A DNA stretch of 64,000 nucleotides from Molanna angustata (Eukaryota; Arthropoda; Insecta; Trichoptera; Molannidae): contig OY754970.1 of NCBI GenBank assembly GCA_963576475.1, forward strand, positions 41,500,647 to 41,564,646, written 5' to 3'. Each line of letters starts with the position of its first letter. The first letter of the stretch is position 1. Shown in pieces: positions 53,968 through 64,000 of this stretch. The translations under genes were made by a program, and so were the position numbers. The notes under the pieces are model-generated. The model had not been told where the DNA came from. It made no database searches and worked only from the letters and a program-made list of their open reading frames with translations.

Positions 53968-54110
53968 TTCAACTTCGTCTCTATTGAGATGTTAAAAGTT
54001 TGTCAATAAAAATATAATTTGACTCCAGACTGTGAAAAAATGTAATGTTTGCTTATATGCAATAAAAAAAATATATTCAATATACATACACATTGGTACA
54101 AGTAGATAAA
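53968..54110 (+). repeat. Repeat R-A, 3' part
   Basis: 'aacttcgtctctattgagat', 'gttaaaagtttgtcaat' and 'gactccagactgtgaaaaaa' match the 3' end of R-A. The full copy follows 20-40 bp later in the same orientation. Confidence 0.7.
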
Positions 54111-54129
54111 TAAGTCAAAAATTAAATAA

Positions 54130-54540
54130 TATTTCTGGCGCAGTTCAGGGGAGACATCTGTGCGAGAAACCGTCACCTCATTTATAAGGACTTGCTTTCA
54201 TTGTTTAAAAATAAACTGATTTCTCAATAGATAGCGTTACGAAAAAATATTTCTTCGTTACTTCATAGATGGCAATAGTATAATTCCTTATTTTCAAATG
54301 AATTGTTATACATTATTCAAATATATAGAACTTTCAAAAATTACATTGATAAGAGAACTCATTAAGAAGGCATAATTGGTGAACGTTGCGCAAGCACATA
54401 AAGTGATCACGTAAGCCAGCCGATGACAGGTCGTATGCCCTGTAGGTGCATTGAGGTCGTGGTTCTTCTATAATATCCCAACTTCGTCTCTATTGAGATG
54501 TTAAAAGTTTGTCAGTAAAAATATCAAAAATATTGATATC
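54130..54540 (+). repeat. Repeat R-A, most complete copy
   Basis: Order: 'ctggcgcagttcaggggag', 'ttctcaatagatagcgtta', 'tcttcgttacttcatagatg', 'aaatgaattgttatacatta', 'actcattaagaaggcataat', 'tggtgaacgttgcgcaagc', 'acgtaagccagccgatgac', 'atgccctgtaggtgcatt', 'aacttcgtctctattgagat'. About 410 bp without coding potential; element class unknown. Confidence 0.75.
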
Positions 54541-54574
54541 ACTTGCCTCTCTACTTCGAACAGTATATGTATCC

Positions 54575-54747
54575 AGCCCCCCCTAGACAACATGCCATTT
54601 GAGGTAAGCGTTATCTCACTAAGCGATAGTAAATGTATGGAATAGGTGACTGTGACGTCACGTGTCAGTCACCAATTCCATACATTTACTATCGCTTAGC
54701 GAGATAACGCTTAACTTAAAAATAATGGCATGTTGTCTAGCGGGGCA
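54575..54747. repeat. Foldback element, ~80-bp arms, central TGACGTCA
   Basis: The left arm 'ctagacaacatgccattt', 'aagcgttatctc', 'tagtaaatgtatggaat' is mirrored by 'attccatacatttacta', 'gagataacgctta', 'aatggcatgttgtctag'. The centre (54651-54662) reads 'gtgacgtcacgt', which contains a cAMP-response-element-like palindrome. Likely a MITE; no clear target duplication. Confidence 0.75.
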
Positions 54748-54830
54748 GGGTCGGAGATTTCGGAACCACAACATGTTTCTTGTGCCCATTCCACACTTTC
54801 CTCTATGATGAGCTACAGTACCCAACGATG

Positions 54831-54905
54831 GGTCGATGGCAGAGCGGTTAGCGCGCTAGTCTAGTAATCCAGTGGTCGCGAATTCGAATCCTGCCTCGAC
54901 CGATT
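54831..54905 (+). repeat. tRNA-derived SINE3 head
   Basis: 'tggcagagcggttagcgc', 'ctagtctagtaatccagtgg' and 'gaattcgaatcctgcctcg' reproduce the SINE3 head in plus orientation; the body after 'cgatttacttcacc' diverges. Confidence 0.7.
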
Positions 54906-55224
54906 TACTTCACCAAGTAAATATCTTAATAAATGTCAGCAATTCCATGTCTATATTCGCCTCACTCGGGATCTGGAAATTGCGGACTATATCTGAGCAT
55001 GATATTCACAGCATCCTTCAATGAACTCACATCTCGACTGCCTCTATTCGGTTTATCTAGTTGGCTTTTTAGGTCCCCGTAGAGAAGCACTAACTATATT
55101 ACAACAATAGCATTTAATTATACTTTGCCTTAATCGAATTGATTAAAACACGATGATTTCTCATTACCATTGGCCCAAGATACAACGACGCAATATACAT
55201 ATTATATTGTCATTATAGATATAC

Positions 55225-55450
55225 AATTTCCTTTCTAATCCAAACTTGCCTCAGTATCTCAAAGATAAATTCACTTATCTATCAAGTCACTCCACTCCAA
55301 TCTGCTGAACGTATTTTACAATCTATAAAAAATCATAGTATTGATTTTTTTAGCTCTTCATTTGAAGTACAATCAGCAAGGCTATGGAATAGAAAATCTG
55401 ATATTGCGTCTCATTAAACATATTCAAAAAAGGCTTAAACAAAAATATTT
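55225..55450 (+). pseudogene. LINE ORF2 C-terminal remnant
   Basis: 'LPQYLKDKFTYLSSHSTPI' is followed, after stops and a frame change, by 'SSFEVQSARLWNRKSD', the 'SF..Q.ARLWN.LP' signature at the end of Jockey/CR1-like ORF2. Confidence 0.65.
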
Positions 55451-55454
55451 ATCT

Positions 55455-57390
55455 GATAGTACCTTCTTCCTCTCCTTAACCTTTTGCTTTCTTATCGCTA
55501 CTATGATCTGTTCTTAAAGTCAATCTTTTTATTTTTTACTTTTCTTCTGTTGTCTTTTTAATTCTTTATTTTATTTATTTTTGTCTTATTGCCATAGCAC
55601 ACGTTGTTTTCTATATTTAAATTAACTCGGTTGGTTGGAAGAAATTGCATTTTGGCAATATACCTGCCAGTGTATAAATTATACGAACAAGTAACAGATA
55701 ATAAATTGATCTCACAAACTCTCTCAAACAACAGAATAGATATGGAGGGAATAAACTGCAGGTACTGAAAATTCAAACACGTTCAATCAGCTGCATAGTT
55801 TCATACGTTTCCATAACATACATACATCCAGAAATAATGACCTTATATATTATAATGATGAAAGCGAAGCGGATACAATTGGGCTAATGGGACTTCACTT
55901 TTCTACGTCTAAACATGAAATTTTCTTCAACACGGAAACCTCCAATAAATTTACCATTTCATGAGCTCCGCATAAAAAAGAAAGTTTGGGTAGGTACAGA
56001 CTACAGGCCTATATAATAATATTTTGATGAAATCATACATTAGTCGGTAATTTGGGTTCTGGTGAGGAATTCATGAAATTCGCTGACATACCAATCCGTC
56101 AACTCGGGAATAATATAATGTTATAATTTATTGTTATAAATATCTCGAATACCATTATTTAGAGCAAATTTTAATCGCGAAAGTAGCCATTTGGCTATTT
56201 TATTAAATAAATAACGGTAATTAGGTAAATAACAACCATCACTTAGATATTATAAGCTATCAAAAACGAGCAACTCAAAAATCACACCACGCTAAGCGTT
56301 CTTTAACAATTGACAACAACTTGTTTATGTCGTTTCTACCAGGCAATAATAAAGTTAGAAGGTTGCATGCAGATACTACTATAGCTTTCGTTAGAAAAAG
56401 ACAAATATATTCTTGACAAATGACAAAGTATTGCTTGATATTATATTTATCTAAAAGTCCATCTTCAAATGTATCCAGTAACACCCAACGTTTCTGAGCT
56501 ACAATTGATATGGGATCGCAAATCTACAATACCTACATGTAATACATCTATGAGTTGTCTATAAAGAAAGAAATCAAATAGATTCATAAATCAACTACTT
56601 TCATTAAAATCGTTCCATAAAAGTGATCATGGTCTTTACAAAATTAAAAATAAACTTCATTGGAGTGAATGGGAAATGCGATTGTGGTACCTACATTCAG
56701 TGTATCAAAATTAGGATCGTGATTTGTAGGAAAACAACTTTTTTTGTATTTTAATAATACCTTTAAGCTCTTAAAAATTAAAATATTCGAAAAAGACAAT
56801 AAATAAAGCTTAAAACAGTGAAAAACTGTTTCTTCACCGAGAATCGAGCACTAGAAGCTAGACCAATGTTTCAGAAGTGAGCCACAAAGAATGATATTTA
56901 AAAAAATATATTATTATTGTATATTTTAACATAACTAACAAATAGGGCAGTCATCACTACGCAATTGATATACCTATACACGATAAACCAAAAATAATCT
57001 TTACACGGTGGTCCATCTATTGATACATTTCATAAGTTAGTGATAATAACTAGACCGCCATAACACTGCACTCTTCAAAGTGTAAATATTTAGCCATTTT
57101 AACAGGAACCTGTCAAAGTTTATAAATATACTACACTATTATACACAATTATTTATCTTCAATAAATGTGTAGGTATAAAGACACGAAACAGTAATGCAT
57201 GCAATGGACAGAACTGTTCGACAAAGTGAACTTTAAACATATGTCAAAAGTTGTCATATCTTACAATTGTCCAATCAATTCCATACAACATAGTTTACTA
57301 TACTTACTCCTTTAAAAAAAATATTTCTATTTTGAAAAAAAAAATATTTTCCCATTTTTGTGTCAATTTATTTATCGATTGTGCAGATTG
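55455..57390. other. Mostly unrecognised stretch
   Basis: A degenerate SINE2 piece ('ggttggttggaagaaattgc', 55628-55647, then 'ttggcaatatacc') and a possible decayed SINE1 head on the minus strand (56815-56890) are the only recognisable parts. Frames of about 70 codons (55558-55776, 56275-56484) lack domains. Confidence 0.4.
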
Positions 57391-57394
57391 TTGA

Positions 57395-57720
57395 CTGATT
57401 TCAACCGACTTCCAAAAACGGAGAAGGTTTTCAATTCGACGTGATTTTTTTATGTATGTTCAGCAATAACTTTGTATGTTCAGCGATAACTTTGTATGTT
57501 CAGCGATAACTTTGTATATTCAGCAATAACTTTGTATGTTCAGCGATAACTTTGTATGTTCAGCGATAACTTTGTACTGCTTTGTCCGACTTGGATGATT
57601 CTTTTTTAGTTAGAAAGGAGGTATTTTCTGATTAGTCTCATTTTAATTTGGTTAAGATCTGATCATGAAAACCATGAGAAATTCATAAAACTCTTCATTT
57701 TGCAGTTCAGCGATAGTAAT
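57395..57720 (+). repeat. Lepidopteran-type interspersed repeat ('aaccgacttccaaaaa')
   Basis: It opens 'ttcaaccgacttccaaaaa', 'ggttttcaattcgacgtg', then after the expanded 20-bp repeat continues 'gctttgtccgacttggatga', 'gttagaaaggaggtatt' and 'atttggttaagatctgatca'. I recall this arrangement from many moth and butterfly genomes. No coding part. Confidence 0.6.
57455..57574. repeat. 20-bp tandem repeat T9, six units
   Basis: Six exact-length units of 'tatgttcagcgataactttg' with only g/a and g/a variants (units 1 and 4 have 'cagcaa'; unit 4 also 'tatatt'). It lies inside the interspersed repeat and seems an expansion of a segment normally single. Confidence 0.85.
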
Positions 57721-57937
57721 TTTTTACCACCTTTTCCGATTTTAATGATACCTTTTTTAATAGGATGATGACAGCATTCTTCAAAACCTTCTATTCGCAA
57801 AGAAGTCTGTATATAATAATAATTCTTTACCACGTCGTCATTGCTTGATTACTTCTGGAGTGGTTCCTTCCTAAGCCAAGAGATTTGATGATAGAAATCA
57901 TGTAACTTATCAATTTGAGTATAGGCAAATTATATGT

Positions 57938-58145
57938 GCCGACCGCCGTGGCACAGTTGGTAAGACGTCCGGTTTCTGTGCGGGCGTCCTTGGTTCGATC
58001 CCCAGCAGGGGAGAAATTTATTTAAATTCATTTCTCACGCAAATATTGCTTCTCTGGGCTGAAAACACTGGTTAGTTGGAAGAAATTGCCATATGGCAAT
58101 AAGCTCGCCACTTGCGCAGGATGCAATGAGGTGTTTATTATCATG
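57938..58145 (+). repeat. tRNA-derived SINE2, best copy
   Basis: 'gccgaccgccgtggcacag', A box 'tggcacagttgg', 'tttctgtgcgggcgtcctt', B box 'ggttcgatccccagc', 'ggggagaaatttatttaaa', 'ctctgggctgaaaacactgg', 'ttagttggaagaaattgcc', 'ggcaataagctcgccactt', ending 'ggtgtttattat'. Confidence 0.8.
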
Positions 58146-58200
58146 CCAGGTCTCACGTGGGGTAGGCAGAGAGAATCGCATGCCATATTTTTCTTTGCAA
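58143..58200 (-). mobile_element. RTE-type LINE tail fragment
   Basis: 'catgccaggtctcacgtggg' and 'gtaggcagagagaatcgca' on the plus strand mirror the end region of the RTE copy at 37410-37465. About 55 bp remain. Confidence 0.45.
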
Positions 58201-58247
58201 CTATGTATAAGTTAACAGGTACCTACTATGTCAGATATAATTATACG

Positions 58248-58370
58248 CAAGCAATAACAACTTGCCACATTCTGGAGACTGATATTTTTTGTCTCACAGA
58301 TCCACAGTTAAAAACTGTGTCTCCACCAGGAATCAAACCCGGAACCTTTCGCTCAGAAACAACTGAGTCA
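58248..58370 (-). repeat. SINE1 copy, short head
   Basis: The minus strand gives a decayed head around B box 'gggtttgattcctgg', 'tggagacacag', 'ctgtggatctgtgag', 'tctccagaatgtggcaag' and 'ttgttattgcttgcg'. The middle of the head is shortened. Confidence 0.65.
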
Positions 58371-58374
58371 TGTA

Positions 58375-58915
58375 CCTACATGTGTATGGTTATATATACA
58401 TATATAATTCAGTTGACAACAAATAATTTTACATCATTATATTTTTCTATTGGATTTTTATAAACTCCTTCTCCCTCTCCTTTATTTTTTTTCCAGCCAA
58501 TAGTGCGCAGTCCGCATATATTGTGGTTCCATGGTACATTGAATAGAGATGAATCTGTTACAGGGACACGGCGTTAGACAGTAAAATAAACAAAAGTTGA
58601 AAGGGAGCGAAGCGACGGCTGAAAGGGCCCTCAGATTTGAGAACCGCACGGCTGTTTGTACAATAAATACTAATGGAGATGTTAAAAACCTTTTTTATCT
58701 TCCTGATGGACCATAAACCCCAGTGGCGTTCTACAAATAATAATAATGACAGCTACAAACGCAACAGTAAAGCGTTTGTTTCAGAGTTTCGTTTCATAAT
58801 ATCATCTTTACTGGATATTTATGTAACATTTTTAAAAGTTTTTTTTTTCAAAAAATATTTTAATACAGCAGAGAAAACTTATTAATATGGAATTATTAAA
58901 TTTGTGATTCATTTT
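58375..58915. other. Stretch without supported gene
   Basis: Only short frames without domains. Confidence 0.35.
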
Positions 58916-58917
58916 AG

Positions 58918-59200
58918 CTGTAAGGTACCGGCTTTGAACAGTGCGTCCACTATTTTCTATTGTCATCGTTTTCGGGTGTCTCGTAAGCGCCGGGTAATCG
59001 AAAATACATGAGGAAAAATAATATCATATATGTACCTTCATAATTCACCCATTCTAAATATTTCCTTTATCGTAATATGAGACGAGTGTTTGGAGATACA
59101 CGCGTGTGTCGTGTTTCCTTTTAAAAAGTAATGCACACCCGCAAAACTGTCGCTGGTTACCCCACGTTATGGGATACGCTGTGATGGTATGTATGTATAT
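58918..59200 (+). repeat. Repeat U, RTE 3'-tail-like, copy 3
   Basis: 'aaggtaccggctttgaacag', 'tcgttttcgggtgtctcgta', 'cacccattctaaatatt', 'acacgcgtgtgtcgtgtt', 'cacacccgcaaaactgtcg', 'ctggttacccc', 'gggatacgctgtgatggtat' and a final 'gtatgtat' run. Confidence 0.75.
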
Positions 59201-59204
59201 CGTA

Positions 59205-59765
59205 TATCTTTGTTATACATTATAGTAAAATTATCTTTATTTAAAATTTTAAAGATATGGTTTTCACCATAATATTTATTTATTTGTATTTTCTTGTACA
59301 TTGTACCTACACATAACTTGTACACTAGCATATATTCATTATATCTTAAGCTATCGGTAATGTAACATTCGCTCAGTTCTAAAATTACTGTCAAGATTTT
59401 TGCAAAAAAAATGGTAATGCCGGATCCAACCATTTTCGATTGAAAAAGCATAGCCCCTATAATGAACAAGAACTGGATATTCAAATATTATTTATAATTC
59501 AAATATTTCTCTTATAAAGTTGATATTTGTGTTTATAATTAACGTACACGGCTATTGACATTTGAGAAACCACAAAAGCTTTACGGATTACGTTTTGTTG
59601 TTTGAAAAGTGAAAATTTGACAGGATAATAATTGTGCAAGAGCGTCTTTTGGTTTGGATAAGGGAGGAACAAATATAGGGGTAATAACCACCAAAACCAC
59701 CCCATAACAATATTTTCGTTTATATTAATTTGATTTTGGTTTGACTTATCAACTTTAAAAATACA
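59205..59765. other. AT-rich stretch with two minus-strand frames of about 100 codons
   Basis: Frames at 59167-59484 (105 codons) and 59499-59834 (111 codons) lie close together on the minus strand. Neither shows a domain, and the first starts inside the tail of repeat U, so I do not call them genes. Confidence 0.4.
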
Positions 59766-59819
59766 AATTAAAGATCGTGCCAATTGGAAAAGGAAAGAGG
59801 GAAGAAACCAAAATTTTCC

Positions 59820-60045
59820 ATTCACGATTTTCATACATATATACTAGATACTTTTATCATTCCTACCTTGAAATATGCGAGACTTGGACAATGGACATGG
59901 CAGAAAACCTATGTTCTGTGCAAAAGACCCGTGAAAGTAGAACAGTCACGAATAATATTGCTAAGGGGATTTTTTTAGAAAAGAGACAATGTATGACAGG
60001 GTAAGGAATAAGGACAGTAGGAAAAAAAGTGTTTTTGTCGATATA
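59820..60045 (+). pseudogene. Degenerate RTE-type LINE remnant
   Basis: 'gagacttggacaatggacat', 'ggcagaaaac', 'cgtgaaagtagaa' and 'agacaatgtatgacagggta' track the order of 37015-37125 ('ETWTWQETHESR...TMYDRIRNED'), with several frame changes. Confidence 0.6.
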
Positions 60046-60049
60046 TGTA

Positions 60050-61025
60050 GGTATTCGAAGTTGTTGAAAGCATAGTACGTTTGAACAAGTTACCTAAATC
60101 GACGGAGATATTATTAAATCTCCTTACCTCCCTCATTCGTATAATACAATAATTTGCATAAATTGAATGAATGAGCTAAGCAAATTCCAACAGATCTAAT
60201 TTTTCACTCAGTTCAGTTTGCAATATGTAATTAAATGAAACAGATTGTAGATATAAGAGAAAAGATTGAAGAAAATACATAACTACAATACATTCACACT
60301 GAACGATTAAATCTTTTGAAAGCAGTTTACAAAATCTCACGTTCCTCGTTTGTACAGTATCAACTACCCTTCTGATAGCCGTATTAAATTGTTACGCCCA
60401 TTTCACTACAAAATTTCACACAAATGGGAGCTTAGACTTACTCAACCAAACATTAGTTCTCAACGTTTGTCACAATGAATACTTAGAATTGAAGAAAATT
60501 ATATGTTTATTTATTAAAATTCATTTATTTGTTGTTATTTGGCGGAACATCCCTTTGATTTCCATATATCACTATTGTAAATATCATTGCTACCAACGCA
60601 AGCGAAAGGTATAAATAGTTGTCCCCACATATATTAGCCATTCGTATTATCTCCAGTACCGTTGCTTGACGTATCGCAAATTCTCCTCGACATTCTTATT
60701 CTGTATTAATTAAATATCATAATTATTAAACGACTAAAATGTAAAACCTTAATTGAAATAAATACTTGTTAGAGTGAGTACTACATATATTTCATTATAT
60801 AAATTATTATCAGTTAGTATATCTAATATAGTGAGATGTGTTTTGACAATACTTTGAAACACACTAATAATCTTCTGATAAAATTCCTTTGAACTAATTA
60901 TTCACAACAATCTTATAATTAAAACCTATATATCCCTATAGGTATATATAACCGGATCCGAAGTGACTCAACATTCCGATCTATCAAATAACTCATTCGT
61001 AGGTAGTTTAAAAAAACAGATTTGG
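60050..61025. other. Mostly unrecognised stretch
   Basis: Around 60370-60470 'PSDSRIKLLRPFHYKIS' can be read after frame choice and might be a LINE C-terminal scrap, but support is weak. Nothing else was recognised. Confidence 0.35.
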
Positions 61026-61033
61026 AATAATTG

Positions 61034-61093
61034 AGTTCATTTTGTGACACATAACTCAATGGAATAATTGAGTTAAGTGTCACAAAATGAATT
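61034..61093. repeat. Short foldback, ~27-bp arms
   Basis: 'agttcattttgtgacac' and 'actcaat' on the left are answered by 'attgagtt' and 'gtgtcacaaaatgaatt' on the right around a 6-bp loop. 'ggaataattgagtt' also occurs twice directly. Confidence 0.65.
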
Positions 61094-61334
61094 CGGAATA
61101 TATTATATTTTATGGAAGAGTGACAGAAAGTTTTGTTATACTGAACTATCAACTCAATGTAACTGGATTCCTGACTTTGTGGATTTCATTCATATTATAG
61201 GTATTACAAAATTTGCTGTTTAAGATACAAAAAAGTGCAATCGTGGTTTCATTGGGTTCACGAATCCAGGCCCATGAGCACAGGCGATGCTTGCGACCAT
61301 GTATGCAGGTTTAGGGGGCCGCTTTATGAATCAA

Positions 61335-61765
61335 GTCACGCTCACCACTCACCCACCAACCTCCGACTGATACTCTACTCCCCTGCGCAACCAAATCCAA
61401 AAGGACGTGGATAATGCTGATTTTAACACCATATCCAAAAGTTCTTTTATTTTACCTTTAGGGAGGCCTAGGTCCTTAAAGCAGAAATATAAAGATTTTG
61501 CAGGCAAGCCTCTCGCCCCCCCTCTGGCAAGCTAATGGCTTTAGCTAATATATTTGTGCTATAGCCATTTTGAACTGTTTTATCTAACAGTTCATTGTAC
61601 TTGTTTAGCTTGCATTGATGGTCTTTTGGATTATGTGTGTCCCATGGAACAGTCAGCTCCACATAAATAACTATTTTAAATAAATATAGTATATTGTCAA
61701 GTCAGGCCTTAGAGATGAGATGCTGATCTCCTTTGGAAGGGTATATCTCTCTGAAATGAAACTGA
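61335..61765 (-). pseudogene. LINE fragment with restriction-like endonuclease C-terminal domain
   Basis: The minus strand reads 'SSLRPDLTIYYIYLK' then, shifted by one frame, 'IVIYVELTVPWDTH', 'HQCKLNKYNELLDKTVQNGY', and further on, again in another frame, 'GLPKGKIKELLDMVL' and 'TSFWIWLRRGVEY'. 'RPDL...K.V..VELTVPW' is the core of the restriction-like endonuclease (PD..E-x-K type) found at the C-terminus of R2/R4/NeSL-like LINEs. The RT is absent and at least two frameshifts are present. The family within that group cannot be fixed by eye. Confidence 0.65.
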
Positions 61766-61769
61766 ATTT

Positions 61770-64000
61770 TTATGTAGTTTTTGACATGGCGATAAGTCAT
61801 TTCACTTCTGTGGTGGTGTCTTAGGCTGAAAAGAAGATTTCATTTGGTAATAAATAAATTCACACTTTATACACTCTATAAATTCACAGACCAACAGATC
61901 TATAAATAGAAAAGATGAAAAAAAACTGTATCAAAACCTGGAAATTTGGCCTAGAGTCAGATATGATACTTGAAACATGGGCCTGAATAAGAAAAACATT
62001 TCAATAAATCTATCAAATTTAAAACAGTGAATATATTACGAGACCCTAGAAGCCAAAACGTTTGAACACCAAAGTTTCCTATATATGTATGTGCAGTCAT
62101 AGTTGTTCTGGTGCGCGCATTCGTTCCGGGGAATCATTCCGTGCAAAAAGACAAAAATATTCCAGTGACTCGTTAATGTTAATTGCTCACGAGTATAATG
62201 AACCAGAAACACACCAGAGAGAGGAGAACTTTTCTCGCTGCAGAAAATTTGCATTGTTTCCATGCCTTCAAATACACCAGGAGGATTTCTTGAACTTCGC
62301 TTCATAGACTACACACACACACCGCTAATATATATACCCACCTTCCTACACCACCGTTCGTACAACCCTCATCACAGACCATTACCTTAATAAGTGAGTT
62401 TGTACAAACCAATGATAAAACAAAACTAAAAGATTCATTTCAGCTTGATCGAGAACAAGTAAAAATATATCAATATATCCTTCAGTAAATGTAAGTTTTT
62501 ATATATCTCTTAGTGTTCAATATTCTTCTCGAAAACTTAAAAATGATTACAATGGTACAAATCAAACCAGTTTTCACTAACAAAGTAAAGCATAAAATTA
62601 CTCGTTATGTTTAAAGACGCCCTCTGTACACCAATCAATTGACGTCACCTCCAAGCATGAAGACGACAACGTCTAAATATTTAATATAACGATCATCATA
62701 GCAAGTTTTTGACATCTTTCGTCTATGAATTTTATTTTTTCCAGTCTAATTGAAACATGTCAATTGTCAATTGACATACTCCTTCCTCTCGAAACTGTTC
62801 GGTATTTAGTTATAACTTCAGAACATTTTTTTTCAACCTTTGAAGTCTGCTTTCTCTGGTAGAGATGACAAACAAAATGTCACGAGTGTTATGACAGTCG
62901 GATCTTATTATAATTGATCATGTTCCCCGCCTCGTCCGTGACAATATCAAAAGAATAGCCAAAAGGGAGGAGAAAGACAAAATTTCACACAAATTCCTGT
63001 GGTCCACATTAAAGAGACGAAAGTCATTGTAGTCGAAAGATCTTCATTTATTATCCACTAGGTGACATCTCCAACGCTGCTGTTTAGTTTTTAAATTGAA
63101 TAGGACAATATAACTTGGAATCGTACAAAACTAGAATAATAATAACACGGAATTCAGCTGACATGAAACAAAATGCACACCGAGTTTAACCACAGAACGT
63201 GAATTAAGTATCTATTGTCACAACTGCAGACATAAAATTATATATGGAGCAGAGAAACCGATAGTGGGATGTATGTAGTGTAGCATTTTATAGACCACAG
63301 AGATAATAATAATTTCGAAATCGTAGTTAACGTTAGAAAATCTGGAGAAAGATAATATGAAGATCTAACTAGTGAAGTTACGTAAACAGATCAAAAATAA
63401 TATTATACACTTTCGTATCAATTTAACTTTTCTCAATTCTGAGAACTGGTTGATTTTTAACTACTTTGATCTATCCCACTAAGTTTTTTTTTAAAATAAC
63501 ACTACTAATTTACAGAATGTGCCTGTCTTAGATATAAATATTCCTATTGTATGGACAAAAATTATTTTGAAATATATTTAAGAAATTAAATCTCAAATTT
63601 GTTAAGATATCATTCGAAAGTCGAATAAAATTGTCGTTTTGTCAATACTGCCTCGTTATTTTTGTCAAATAAAATTAATATCACTTGAGTTATTTGCTTA
63701 GAAATAAACACTTTGTTTTGTCGCCTCTTCTTTAATTTGTGCCCGTTTAAGTGAAAGGACAGACGTTGTGAGTGTATATTTGGGAAAGTACTCCAAAGTT
63801 AGTTGTCTTTATGAGCCACGTCTCACAGATTCCCCTGTGATTATCAACAGGTAGTGTACCGTATACCCAACATACATACATACATACCCTATACCCCTCT
63901 AGTATCTAGTAATAAACTCAACTATACTTGAGATACTCGGATACCCGATTATTTTCGGAACTTAAGATTCTAGAATAAGCCGCATGTTTGGAAACCGTGA
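61770..64000. other. Right end of window without supported gene
   Basis: Short CA (about 62311-62322) and CATA (about 63870-63889) runs occur. Overlapping frames of about 80-90 codons at 62036-62307 have no domain. The last 200 bp may hold a repeat end ('cccaacatacatacatacat'), without confirmation. Confidence 0.4.

Noticed and set aside
59167..59834. Two neighbouring minus-strand frames of 105 and 111 codons as a gene
   Set aside because: No domain or codon bias recognised, and the right one ends within DNA next to an RTE-type remnant; chance is more likely.
60240..60500. LINE C-terminal scrap ('PSDSRIKLLRPFHYKIS')
   Set aside because: Needs frame choice and lacks the flanking signature motifs; not strong enough to list as a feature of its own.

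Overview
The window looks like intergenic or heterochromatic insect DNA, most likely from a moth or butterfly (Lepidoptera); this placement is an inference. It is very AT-rich, has the recurrent GTAGGTACCTAC motif (for example near 9255), carries 3' ends of RTE-type LINEs with TGATGA, GAAGAA or ATGGT tails, and contains a repeat opening with 'aaccgacttccaaaaa' (57395) of a kind well known from Lepidoptera. I found no host protein-coding exon, rRNA or ordinary functional tRNA gene that I can support. Every long or recognisable reading frame belongs to a transposable element.

Layout. 1-1464: 3' part of a non-LTR retrotransposon with an intact reverse transcriptase (RT) frame. 2.2-3.2 kb: interspersed repeat R-D, with a second, inverted, shortened copy at 33.6-34.1 kb. 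7.2-9.14 kb: four adjacent tandem arrays, two built from the 3' ends of LINEs. 10.7-17.1 kb: truncated RTE-type LINE copies, one with a clean 11-bp target-site duplication. 18-27 kb: SINEs, minisatellites, CR1/Jockey-like LINE tails and repeat R-B. 27.5-32.6 kb: nested zone of SINEs, repeat R-A, a terminal-inverted-repeat element and LINE remnants. 35-41 kb: a near-perfect 190-bp palindrome, two LINE 3' ends, a foldback hairpin, a probable Penelope-like fragment and SINEs. 42.8-43.3 kb: 40-bp minisatellite. 44.16-49.5 kb, minus strand: the best feature of the window, a near-complete LINE. 50-64 kb: tandem repeats, SINEs, RTE 3'-tail repeats, foldback elements and a fragment of a LINE with a restriction-like endonuclease.

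The near-complete LINE has ORF1 (gag-like, CCHC knuckles) and ORF2 (APE endonuclease plus RT, split by one homopolymer frameshift). Between them lies a third open frame of 296 codons, hydrophobic and of no family I recognise. It overlaps the end of ORF1 by 86 nt and stops one base before the ORF2 ATG. This tight three-frame arrangement is the most unusual thing here and the best candidate for something undescribed. The remaining sequence shows no order that I can interpret as an operon-like or cooperating gene system.
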